Below, piece after piece: positions 47,901-58,300 of a stretch of DNA of 64,000 nucleotides. Origin of the DNA: Aphelocoma coerulescens (Eukaryota > Chordata > Aves > Passeriformes > Corvidae); NCBI RefSeq assembly GCF_041296385.1, contig NW_027184085.1, positions 13,635,301 through 13,699,300 of the forward strand, read 5' to 3'. The first letter of the stretch is position 1. Every line of letters begins with the position of its first letter. The notes below the pieces were generated by a model. That model worked only from the letters and a program-made list of their open reading frames with translations. It ran no database searches and had not been told where the DNA came from. Both the position numbers and the translations under genes were made by a program.

Positions 47901-49369
47901 TTTTGAGGGCTAACCAGAGATTGTTCCTTACGTGACAGCTCAAGCCCTTACCTTCAGCTTCATCATTGAATCCTGACTCATTTTGTCTCCTCTTGCCTCG
48001 GGAACATCATCTATGCCAATCAGTTTAGCCTTGTATTTTACACCATCACCTTTGAATCTAGCCAAGAGGGATTCATCTGTCTTTTCTGGCCCTGGAGACA
48101 GAGAAAAGGTTTCATGGGTCTGTTTGTTTGTTGAGGTTACTTTTTTGTTTGGGTGAGTTGGGTTTTGATGGTTGGTTTGTTTTTCATCTTGTTTGGGTTT
48201 TTTTTTAAGATAGAAATGGCTATTTTGCTGATTTGTTATCTTTAAAAAAATGTACACCATGCAAGTACATATTAAAACTGTCCCTTGAGTACAGCTGACT
48301 AATAATCCATGTGGACTGCAAGACAGTTACTCCTTCAAGGTCACAGTACTTGCAGAATGTGGCCTCAGTTCAAGGAATGGAGCCCAGTGCTTAAGATCTG
48401 GGGGCTTCAGAATGATTGTTCACCACGTAAAAGACTAAAATATTGATAAGCAATAGCCAAGTAAATACAAGTGCTAAGAAAAAACACCATGCAGAAATGG
48501 TACTTCCCATGGCCATACAGGGTTTTCAATAAAGCCTTTATGTCTTATCCCTGTGTTCTGATGTGGGCAGATCTCTTCTTGCTGTGAAAAAATAATCTCC
48601 CAGTTCCCAACTAGAACCTGCTATCAGCACCATCATTTCTACAACAAGTCCTGGTACTCTTGTCCTTCTAATAATTTGGGATTTTAGCTGATTTTTTATT
48701 TCTGCTGTTCCTGCTACTAGGAACTGCTTGCTTTTCTTCTCTGCATGCTCAACACAGTTGAGTAAGTATGTACCTAGGTATGTATTTTTATATGAGGTAA
48801 TATCATTTTTACATGATCTAATCTATCAAAAAATCTATTATCTAATATACAATAATTCTCATGGAATGAGTTTTCTAGCTTCCCTGGACTAGAATCTGTA
48901 TCCAGGACAAAAATCCTTCTCTGGAGGGTGGGGAGGAGTCATGTTAAAGTTCAGACTAACAGCTACCACCATTCTCCAGGGTCTGGTCACCTCAGGAGGC
49001 TCTCATTTCTCTGGGCCCTTGCTAACTTGTCAGGCTGAGCAAACAACTTATTTAACAAGTGGAACTGAGAGCTTTAGAACTTAAGGCTAGAAAAAAATCC
49101 TTTAAAACTAAAAGCCTATCTTCTCGTTAAGTTTATTATACTAGTATTTACTCACTCCTCTAGTCAGCTGGAAAACTCAAGTTATTTTAGCAGTGGTGGG
49201 TGGGTGATCTTAGGCAAATGCAAAAGATTCAGGACATGGAATAAAGGAGGTGTTCAAGTGGTAAGCATTTCTTACCTTTCTTTTTTTCCTTCTTTGAAGA
49301 TTGTGGCTTTGGTGGAGCCTGTTGTTCAGGCGGGCTGTTGGTAGCAGTAGTTTCAGCTTCAGTAGACAT
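38865..49369 (-). CDS. DAB2: Disabled homolog 2 (DAB2) endocytic adaptor, 13 coding exons, intact
   Basis: Joined minus-strand exons: 49369-49276, 48091-47952, 47317-47219, 46917-46786, 44813-44730, 44491-44468, 44193-44146, 43962-43900, 43107-42478, 41631-41478, 40895-40260, 39918-39827, 38927-38865. The sum is 2259 nt, 752 residues plus stop, against 770 in human. DAB2 binds FxNPxY tails of LDL-receptor family proteins and integrins and PI(4,5)P2 through its PTB domain (about 38-185). It recruits clathrin and AP-2 and links vesicles to myosin VI. Visible motifs: Lys-rich N-terminus; clathrin box-like LLVDF (234-238); DPF at 290-292 and 295-297 for AP-2; NPF at about 575-577 and at the C-terminus (NPFA) for EH domains; PPQPPPR for SH3 domains. 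All splice phases agree. Together with a non-coding first exon and a 3' UTR exon this would make 15 exons. Confidence 0.96.
39727..39819. repeat. G-run, GTTT-rich block and long T-run beside DAB2 exon 13
   Basis: Eight G at about 39728, then a TTTG-rich stretch and a run of more than 25 T. On the transcribed strand this places a long A-run three bases after the exon 13 donor hexamer. Confidence 0.85.
39827..39918 (-). CDS. DAB2: DAB2 exon 13: proline-rich C-terminal segment
   Basis: 92 nt, about residues 702-732, [20 protein letters not shown] then [19 protein letters not shown] is an SH3-binding site equivalent to EPPKPAPR of human DAB2, and DPF adds an AP-2-type motif. Acceptor CTCTTTTTTAG, donor GTAAGT followed after three bases by a long run of A. 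Phase 1 in and phase 0 out. Confidence 0.9.
40260..40895 (-). CDS. DAB2: DAB2 exon 12: proline-rich, NPF and myosin-VI-binding region
   Basis: 636 nt, about residues 490-701. It contains repeated W/F-rich Gln-Pro segments, VNPFQSNVF (NPF for EH domains), PPQPPPR (SH3 ligand) and the strongly conserved block [20 protein letters not shown]. Further on, [14 protein letters not shown] aligns with the mammalian AFASYFNSKVGI myosin-VI-binding segment, but Ser-Tyr is replaced by Leu-Cys. Acceptor CTCCCCACAG. The only phase-compatible donor I see is the weak GTAGCA at 40259-40254; without splicing the frame reads on seven codons to a TGA. Confidence 0.92.
41478..41631 (-). CDS. DAB2: DAB2 exon 11: Ser/Pro-rich linker
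   Basis: 154 nt, about residues 439-490: [15 protein letters not shown] to [17 protein letters not shown]. It aligns to the human SANDLLASDIFAPP...LDLFKTSAP region. Acceptor TTTCTTTCTAG, donor GTTAGT; phase 0 in and phase 1 out. Confidence 0.92.
42478..43107 (-). CDS. DAB2: DAB2 exon 10: large clathrin/AP-2 exon (p96-specific)
   Basis: 630 nt, 210 codons, residues 229-438, phase 0-0. It opens with [10 protein letters not shown], which holds the type-I clathrin box, and includes [11 protein letters not shown] (AP-2), an NPF-poor Ser/Thr-rich stretch, and ends PGRGRRSVK. In mammals the corresponding exon of about 218 residues is skipped to give the p67 isoform, and skipping here would also keep the frame. 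The acceptor GAAAAAATAG has a poor pyrimidine tract and the donor GTGAAC is weak, which would suit regulated splicing. Confidence 0.93.
43900..43962 (-). CDS. DAB2: DAB2 exon 9: linker with DLFGDM motif
   Basis: 63 nt, residues 208-228, [20 protein letters not shown] plus T, nearly identical to human. The acceptor GGCTTCAAG is modest; an AG further upstream (CTAACAG) would break the frame. Donor GTAAGT; phase 0-0. DLF-type motifs can contact AP-2 appendages. Confidence 0.9.
44146..44193 (-). CDS. DAB2: DAB2 exon 8: linker
   Basis: 48 nt, residues 192-207, [16 protein letters not shown], matching the ENGSEAL...DDQTNKLK region of human DAB2. Acceptor CTATTACAG, donor GTAGGT; phase 0-0. Confidence 0.9.
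44468..44491 (-). CDS. DAB2: DAB2 exon 7: 24-nt microexon
   Basis: Eight codons, SEEASKTE (184-191), flanked by a strong acceptor (TTTTTTCTTTAG) and donor GTAGGT; phase 0-0, so skipping would keep the frame. It aligns with IEEASKAV of human DAB2 directly before the ENGSEA segment, so I take it as a constitutive or optional microexon. Confidence 0.88.
44730..44813 (-). CDS. DAB2: DAB2 exon 6: PTB C-terminal helix and charged tail
   Basis: 84 nt, residues 156-183: [18 protein letters not shown] followed by [10 protein letters not shown]. The amphipathic helix closes the PTB domain, and the Lys/Glu run begins a charged linker. Acceptor CTTTTCCAG, donor GTGAGT; phase 0-0. Confidence 0.94.
44814..46785. 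other. DAB2 intron between exons 5 and 6
   Basis: Unique sequence, no repeat or embedded gene recognised. Confidence 0.6.
46786..46917 (-). CDS. DAB2: DAB2 exon 5: PTB domain core
   Basis: 132 nt, residues 112-155, including [20 protein letters not shown] and [16 protein letters not shown], the most conserved PTB strands that form the peptide groove. Acceptor CCAATTCCAG, donor GTATGG; phase 0-0. Confidence 0.95.
47219..47317 (-). CDS. DAB2: DAB2 exon 4: PTB domain
   Basis: 99 nt, 33 codons, residues 79-111: [20 protein letters not shown] and [14 protein letters not shown]. Acceptor CTCTTCAG, donor GTAAGA; phase 0-0. It contains basic residues (H, K and R around SQGQHKQK) associated with phosphoinositide binding in the DAB family. 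Confidence 0.95.
47952..48091 (-). CDS. DAB2: DAB2 exon 3: PTB domain start
   Basis: Encodes residues 32-78, including [20 protein letters not shown], the first PTB strand and helix, and [13 protein letters not shown]. Acceptor CTGTCTCCAG, donor GTAAGG; phase 1 in and phase 0 out. Nearly identical to human at the residues I recall. Confidence 0.95.
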
Positions 49370-49395
49370 GATGGGATGGTGGCCAGTTTCGTTTG
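49276..49395 (-). CDS. DAB2: DAB2 exon 2: 26 nt of 5' UTR, start codon and Lys-rich N-terminus
   Basis: Coding part 49369-49276; the acceptor AAGCCTACAG at 49396-49397 leaves 26 nt of 5' UTR. It encodes residues 1-31, from [11 protein letters not shown] to SSKKEKKK, matching the DAB2 start. The ATG is preceded by CCATC, a moderate Kozak context. The donor GTAAGA leaves phase 1. The lysine cluster just before the PTB domain corresponds to the basic lipid- and heparin-binding stretch known in mammals. Confidence 0.93.
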
Positions 49396-52300
49396 CTGTA
49401 GGCTTAAAAATCCAAGTAATTGTTAGAAGATGGACATTATATTTTACTTTGAAGAAGAAATATCCATATTGGAGCTGTTAGTTCATGTCAGTTCTGCTAA
49501 ATGCTGATGCCTGATAAAGCCTGAAAGTATAAGGAGTGATCATATGACAAGTCTGACTCAGAGCTGGGCTACAGAGAGCATGAAGTTATGGCCAGCAGGT
49601 GATGAATACTCACCTCAGTAATACCTAAGCAGTAGGTCACACTGATCTACATCAATGGGCTATACTCACACCAACATACTCACACCAACTCACACCACCT
49701 GTCAATCTTTAGCTTCTTTTTGCCTTTTAAGGCTATTTATAGAACCTCAGCTATTTTGCTCTATTCTCATTCAGCACTGCCAGCTGCATCTCTAAAGTAG
49801 AATAGAAGAGAACAAAAGAAGCATTTGCTAGAATCTGTTCCAAATGCCCATGAAGATGACACCAAAACACCCAAAAGATGCCAGTAGATATTTTTGTGTT
49901 TCTATAACCAGCAAAAGTCTGACGTTATACCACCCAACAGGTAAAACCAAATAATTTCCTTAGGCTGCAGACAGACTGTTCCAGTAAAAATACAACAGAA
50001 CCTCAAGCCAACCCCCACACACTTGTCTTAACAGTAATCAAGTAACCTTCAGATTTTCAAAAACCTGCAATTGGACAAGAAATTATGGATGTTTAGGACT
50101 TAACTCTATACCATATGACCCTTTTGCTTCTGAGACTCAAATTTAAAAAGCAATCTACAGTCACCATGTTTAGTTCCAACACAGCTGAAGCATTCACTCT
50201 CACCAAGCAGAGGTACTCAGAGAACCTTTATAGAGTGATGAAGATCTGTACCCAGCTAAAAAAACTGGACATTCACATCTGCTACAGAAACCATTCTATC
50301 AATCTTCTGTCTGGGATATTGCAATGGCTGCAGTTAGCCTCTTGAATTTTAGGATAACGAAGTCAAGAAATTGTTTAGGTGACTAAATAATTGGGCTCCC
50401 CTCTAATTCCTCCTACATCCAGGCAAGCTGCCACAGATAAAGAGACCCCTTTTATCCAGCATTTGAGACACACTGTGTGTGTAGATAAAAGTGCTGAAGC
50501 ATTGCGTAACCCCTTGCATTAGAAGTTTGTTATTCTCAATAGCCAGTTCCTCATTTGCCTTAGTAATAGATGACGCTTTATGCATTACTTGAAATTAACT
50601 TTCAGGGTTTTGCTCTCATTTCTGCCTTCTCTTCACGCCTCAGTTTAATGATAAGTCAATACCTGGAATGACTTAACCAGCTTGCCACTAACTGAGTAAT
50701 GGATATCAGTTCTTAACTAATTCTTAACTTAGGAAGAACAAAAATTCCTAGATCTTAAAGAGAGAATTTCACCCTAAAAGCCTCCATTTCCATTTACCAG
50801 CAGGAAGGCCTTTAGGATACTAGCTGTTAATCAAAGCAAAATTTGATCTAGCTGCTTACCAGATGGTTTGTGAATTCCATTTAGCATTGGTCAAGTAAAT
50901 TAACAGAGATAAGAGTGCTCAAATAGGAAAGAACTGTCAGCTATACCTTTTCTCCTCTGTAAGCTACTTATCTGGCCACAGTTAGGCAACATTTGATGCA
51001 AGGGAACAAAGGTGTTGCTGTGAAAGTTTCAAGTGGTTCTGAGTAGAAATAGATGTCAGAGGAAGAGTTTGTTTAGCAAGCCATGGTTATTTAAGAAATT
51101 TTATCACTGAAAGAGTGGCTTGTGCATCCATTCTGACAAAAGATCAAGGGGAAAATTATTAAGCCAACAGGGAACTTGCAGGATACTTGCAACAGTGCTA
51201 AAACAGATTGTGCCTATTGAAATCCACATTTTAGTCAGATAAAAGGAAATCAACTGAATTCTTCTTTTAGAGTAGCTAAGCTACTTTGTCTGATAGTATA
51301 GTTTTGGGTGGAGATAGCTTTTAGACATAAGCATACGGAGCCCCTCCCTAGATTTATCAAGTCCTTCAGAAATAATGAAGGAAAGAGTTAAGGTTGGATC
51401 ATTAGTTGAACACCCACCCTGATAGGGAAGATTACTGTTGAGAAAATGGAAGGAAAAGGCCCAGAAGAGAGAAGGAAGACTTGCTCTCAAGAAGCTAACT
51501 CATAGTTTTAGAACATTCTGCCCAGTTCCATGCTGGAAAAAGAAATAAGAAACTCAGGGGACTGAGTCCTGCCTGTCAGTGATCCTTCTTCTTCTAATTA
51601 GTAGAGCTACACTAAGCTCTGGTTTTATACAACTTGTATCACATGTTGAAGTAAAATTAAGAGGCAATAAAAAGCAAATAACTTAAGAAGGAGCGAATAT
51701 TCACAAGCAAGACCTCACTTTGGCAACTGTAAAATGGTCAATATCTATATGTACAGCTGCCATCTTTAAACTCAAGGCATCTCTGGTCATCATTGCCGTC
51801 TGCCTCTGTTGTATGGAAGTCAGACCACTTATTTTTATAGAATCAGACAGCAAAAAAACCCACAGTGGAGGAAGATGGGCAGGGATGCATACAAGTCTGG
51901 CTGAACCTGTGCAAATGCCCCATCTTACTATGAAAAAGCTTATTCTTAGTGTTAGCAGTACAATTCTAGGTTAGTGAGGGCCTTCTGGCCACTTTACAGG
52001 GCCCACTCTCATATTTGAGATCTGGCAAAACTCATATCCCCTGGTGAGATTTCACAGTACATGATGGTTATTTATCATACCTTTGGAGAACCTGGTGTCT
52101 TTGAGAATCACCTCAGAAACAAGAGAATTAGTGAAAATAAGAATGCAATGACAGACAAAGGCAACCTTAATAGCTGTTTGTATTTTAAATAACTAGTTCT
52201 TGATACCTGAGTTAAACCACATGTCTTGCACAAAATTGCCTCAGGCTTCACCTTAAAGTTTCACGGGGGGGGGGGGCAACATGTAGCTTAAGCTAGCAGC

Positions 52301-55300
52301 AATCTATTCTGCTCAATATAAAAGAATCTCAACCAGAACTAGGTATGGATTCTGTGCTTTACACTCAGGCTAAAGCTCTGCAGGGTCTTCATCATGCTTA
52401 AGTTTGTGTTATCTTCATGGAAAGTGCAGGTGTGCTTTACATGCAAGTAACTAAAATAAAGTTAAAATCTGTTTGTTGCTTGGAGGCTTCCTTTCACAGT
52501 ACTCAGCCTCTTAGAATTTCCTTACTCCAGCTGCAGGTGTAAGGCAGCAAGACTAGAATTGTTCTCTTACACTTTAATTTTGAGTTTGTCTCAAAAGAGT
52601 CAGCCAGCAGGCATGGCAGGGTTAGAGATGCATGTGCTTTTATGCAAGGGTGCAAGGACAGTCAGATATATGCCTTCAGATATACTGGCATAGTAGAAAG
52701 AGCAAGGTCATTCCCCCAGCAACTATGTCAGCACTTAGTTTAAAGCAGTTTGAATCTTGTCCATGTGGATGGGTCCACTGGTATCACCACACCTTAATTA
52801 CTCACTATGCAGTTGTATGGCCCATCTTCATTACGGTGCTAAGTGCACTGTTTCAAAAATCTAAAGACGACAGATTTAGAGATGCTGCCGCCTTGGGAGA
52901 AGTGCACCAAACTCTGCCTGTATTAACAGATACACATTGCACACATTTTGCTCACCCACTTTTCAATTTACTCCGGAAAGGGCTTGCAAAGAGACCTCTA
53001 GTAGTTTCTTCTTCCTTTCTTTTAGGGACTATCCTGTGAAGAGCAGATAGATACCGATGACTCCTCAGACAAACACCATGTCAGGCCCTCAACACACAGT
53101 CCTTGAAGTACAACTTGCTGCCTACTGTCGCAAGCCTGACTACTCTCCATTCAAGCAATGTAACTAATTTCTACACATTTGCCTTAGGAAAGTCAGTCTT
53201 TTAGCTTTTGGCATATTGTGCTCTTGGTGTCTTCTCTGAACTCTCTACAGGGAAGGCTGTCAATAATGACAAGTCATCCCTGAAATACCTGTTTCTTAGC
53301 AAGACTTGGAAGAACGTGCTGAACAATTTTGTTGAGCAACGTTTCATTTCCCTTAGAGATACTTTTACAGATATCTTTTATTTGAGCAGGGGGTGGCAAC
53401 ATGATAGATACCCTTAATGATTATGTTTTTGTCCTGTACACAAGTGAATTGAGAATCTTCATTATGGCTGTAGTCTGTCATGGGATTAAGGACTGAACAG
53501 AATCCTGCTTTTCTCCCCCTCAGCAGACAAAGATAAATGTCTCAAAGTTGATGAGAGATTATCTGAGAAGAGGTTAGTGACACCCAAAAAGTCAGAGGCA
53601 GATAAGCTAAACATCTGCTCAGCAGCTTAATTCTTTGTCCTCTTCACAGCCTGTGCTCCTTCTTTGTCCCTACAAGTACACGATTCAGCTTAAACAGCTA
53701 TTGCATGTAAATATTAACCTTGAATTAGAATCTGCAAGGCCGAGAGAGGACAAGAGAAGCTTTTACTGCCAAGTGAAATATAGCCTGTTAGGATGAAGTA
53801 GTAACAGGAAGCACAGCAACAGTTCAACTGCTGAACATGTGTCTGAGACAGGTTGCTTCCTCCCTCACTGTTCTTGAAGAATTAGTCAGGTTCTTCTGGT
53901 TAGAAGTTGTATTAGTGAATTCAAGATTTTCATTTTCAAGCTAAGAAAATAGAATAAAGGCTAAACAACAATTTACACAGTACGCAAGAGTCAAAGTTGC
54001 AAAGCCAGATAGTCTGTTACCAGTAAATTATCTTGACTGGCAGCCTTCCACTCATGTCAGGAGTATAACACTGCATTTGTGTAAACCCCTGTAGGACTGA
54101 CTGACATTTACATCTAACAACTCCCCATCTGATTATTATATTTTCTGCTCAATTCCTGATTCAGTGGTAGTAGCCTTGAGAAGCCCTAGGTGTGCATTAA
54201 TAAATCAAAAATATGAACGTGCTAATCAGACTTTTGCTTTTTAAACACAATCACTCATGCTGAGGAGTCAAAAAAAATATAATCTTAAATGTTTTCTTTC
54301 ATTAGTAGAACACCCATTGCTCTGGTATCTGGCAGTGTCTAAGGAGTTCAAGTTGAATAAACCTTCTGTAACATGACACAAGATTATAATGATTTAGATG
54401 GAACATTCCAGATGCTAGTTCTGATGCAAGCACTGACATTGGTCTGTTTTCTCTGTTAAAACAATCACACTATTCTGTTACAAACCAGCATATCCAGCAA
54501 ATATTATCCATGAGAAGTAACAGTGTTACCTACAGGTAGGTTATACATGATGTGTTCACACTTACACATAACAAGTACCTGCTTGAAGGCAAATGGTAGA
54601 AGAAATTTCATAGACAGCTTGGGAACTATTCACCTCCAGTTTTAGCCATGTCTGGAATGCAAGAGCAGCATTACTTGTCAGAAAGATGACTGAACACATA
54701 CTTTTATATGGCAGAGTCTAACCAAAGGTCCTGTGGTTGGTCTTGTAAGAGAGACAACTGAAAAGGTTTTTAAACTACGCTGCCTGGCAAGTGCAGCTAT
54801 CTGTCATTCCCAAAATTCAGTAAGGTCTAGATTAGCAATGCATCCATCACTCAGTTCAAAAACCCTGTTTAACTGTCCTACTTAGGCTGTAGATTGGTAG
54901 AAATATGATTTGTGTTCGAGAGATTATTTGCTTGATATCCTGACTTTAGTTAAACCAAGCGCTTACCTGTTGGACCAAGTATTTCTAGAATAACAGGATT
55001 TGACTTTTGGGAACTTCTGTGCAACTTGATTTTTAGGCCCTGTTTTATGTTTTGTCTTCTTACCCAACAGGTGGATTGATACTGTTGAGATAATAAAGGC
55101 AGACTTACACCAAGGGCTTCATCTGTCAACACGAATACCAGTTTGGAATAAACTACAACAGTACTTACATACTGCAGGATGTGGAACATAGTCCAGCTGT
55201 CTTTATCATATATAACCAGTAAAGAGAAACAGGGAAGGGTGACCTTCATCTGCTTAGTAGGATAGAAGTACAGAGTTTGACATGTCAGGGAATACCTCCC

Positions 55301-58300
55301 TCATTCTGCTCCCTTCCCTAGTACCACCTACAAAGTAGATAAAAGTCTTAGTACACTGCTGAGCCATGTCAGCTACAGACGTTGGCATGTACCATTGCTG
55401 GTGCAGGATCATGCCTGTGAAACCACACAGACATCTCACCGTTCAGCCATGCCAACTGCTATTTCATCAGCTGAACAGAACGGTCTGTTCTCATCACATC
55501 AGTCTCCTCTGAACCTCTTGGTTTTTAGCAAGAACACAGAAATTCAAACTTAGTTCCCGGAAGTGTTTTCTACACACTTGAATCACAGCCAAGAGAAAAT
55601 CACTAAGTTAGCAGCTGGGACTGAACAGGTCACACAGTTCAAGTGGTGCAATTGGATTGGTACTTTTTGTCATTCTACTATGCTTTTAGGCACATGATTT
55701 CTGATAATTAATTACTTGTCAACCCAGCTACCACAGTAGCTCTATTTTGGATTTTTCTTCCACTTGTCATGGAAATAAATATATCTTTTGCAGGAAGATT
55801 AAAACAGAGGGCTCAGGAGAAGTAGTGACCGGTTTAAATAAGCTATACCTGATGAATAACTTGGAACAATATAAATTAATGAGTGAAAAGCATTTCATGA
55901 GCTAGTGCTGTCTGGTTCCGTGAAAACCTGATCACAAGATGAAGGAAACTAGCACTGTCATAGTCTATTTGATAGGGTTATTTTTCAGCCAGGAACTTCA
56001 GTATCCAAGGGTAGTATCCAGATATCTAGTTAGTCCACCTCAGATTATGAGTTGTTCCAGGAATTAGACAGCATGTTGCAACAAGTCTTGAGAGCAGCCT
56101 TTCCAATCTCTGTTCATCAGCTATGCTAACCTATTTGTGAATTTCTTGAATTAAGAAATCCCTTCACTTTTAGTATCAGCAATACCAACACTTGAACTCC
56201 AGATTCTTCCTTTAGAAAGAAATTGAAAGGACATACTGGGATACCTTTTTTGATAGAGAGCTATTACTTTGGTAATAGACTGATTAGATTAAATATTCAT
56301 ATTATCCACACGAATTTTCTTCCTATCAGCCTTCAAGAAAAACTAAGGGACCACTCCTCTATACCTCTCTCCAGTTTCCAGTTCTGAAGCCTCGTAAATT
56401 AGTGGCACCTGAGCCAGAACTCAGCTGTTTGCTCTAGTTACTGCTAAGGAAAGCATCACCTGCCAACAGGATGGGGAATCTCAAGCAATATGGCTGCAGT
56501 GCCTACAGCTCAACTTTCTATCAATATTCCTTGTTGAGACTCATAGGATATACCAAACAACAAGGAAGCAAAGCAGTTGTTATTCAAGGCAGCTAGTGTT
56601 TACTCAGATGCAACTGAGTTTGAACTGAACAACAAATCAAACACTTAATTTCCAACTGTACTCCTAAGGCCCTCCTGCCTAGAGGGCCTGTTTCTGATCT
56701 TCTTGCTTGTTAGTATAGTGAAGGACTCTTGCCAATAACCATGCTTTTCACCCCTCCTTCTCCGAGCACGAACTTGACACATATTGAAGCTGTTATCATA
56801 GGTTATTTCAGCTGCATACAGTTAACTGTCCACTGCTGGAACAGTTATCTTTCTTTGCAGTTTGGGTATATGCAAGCTGTACTGAGGGAGATTGCATATT
56901 TTCTGCAGAGTTTACACTGAACTGTGTTTTCTACCTGTTCACAAATTTATCTGTGTGACAAATAGGATTTTCCTGTATTATTCTTGCATTCACACAGCCT
57001 AAACCCATGTAATCCTGCCCACATTGTTGAATACTGCAGTTTGCTTACCCAGCCTGGTTATGCCATGAGCAGCCAAAAGCCTATCATTAAACATTTATTT
57101 CAGCAGTAATTGAAGAACACTTCACCTACCCCCCAGATACTGTGCCTCCAATACACAAATTGTTGTAGCAGTTACTGTCACAGGAGTCACTCCATACTGC
57201 CTCCTGTAAGAGATGCAAATTATGTTCATTATGTATTCTGAGAACACTGATGAAAATTCTGGTTGCAGAGCCTACTTGCTATAGGCTTTTCTACAGCAGA
57301 TCCAGTCTTGTTAGTTATTATGAAGCATACTGCTTAATATAAGGGTACTCTTGCCCTCAAGATTAGTTATTACCAAGGCCCCCAGCTTGCCTTGTATATG
57401 CAGCAAAAAAGGCAATGAATAACTACACAAGACTCAAATTTTAAAAGGTGGCATAGAAAGACCTATACCAGAGGCTAGAAAGGATTAACCAGGATTTTCA
57501 GAGTTTCACTACAGCTACCACAGTAGATGTCCTACTGGACAGCTAGTAAAGTTTCATAGATGACTGTTCTACAGTGTTTCCCTATCAGTAATTGTAGTTA
57601 CACCATTAGAGGAAGTTTACACTATTGTTCCTAAATCCAGACTATAAAGCAATTTTCACCAGGTTGTCTCTAACTTCCCATCTCTATGATGATCTTGATA
57701 GCATATTATAGGGATGCCCCCATCCCTCAGAGGCATACAAGGAAAAATGTCACATCTAGAGTTTACCTTCCATCAACCAGGGTAGCCATTTGCAGAGAGA
57801 TCTGTGATTCAAGCTACTAGAAAACTAGTCCTTACTCATACAGTGACCTTTGTGCCTTGCCTCAAAGCACAAATGGCCGCATTCTGACAGGGCACAGAAG
57901 AGATCTGTAAGGTAGAAAAACAGGTTGCAGTGTTAAAACTACATCCTTAGTGCTCCCAGCTTCTTTTTTCCCCCCTCCTAAGAGGAAAGTTTCATCCATA
58001 GGCATTTTAGCCACAGGACAGGTATATTAAAGTTGTGTGGCACAGCAGCATTAGGATTCGCATAGACTTTGCTGGAGGCTCAACTTCCTAGCTGACATTG
58101 TCATGAAGCCTCTTGACTGTCAAGAGGAAGGTCCATTATCTTGTCTCTTAGACCTACTTTTTCTGGTTAAGAGATAATCCTCATCTTACTGCTTAAGGAT
58201 GCAACATGAACTGACAGAACAGCAGGAAATTCACCTCCAAGGCCAATAATCTGTCCTTAACTGGCCCTGCAATGTCTGAGCTTTTAGATTTAAGGGGACA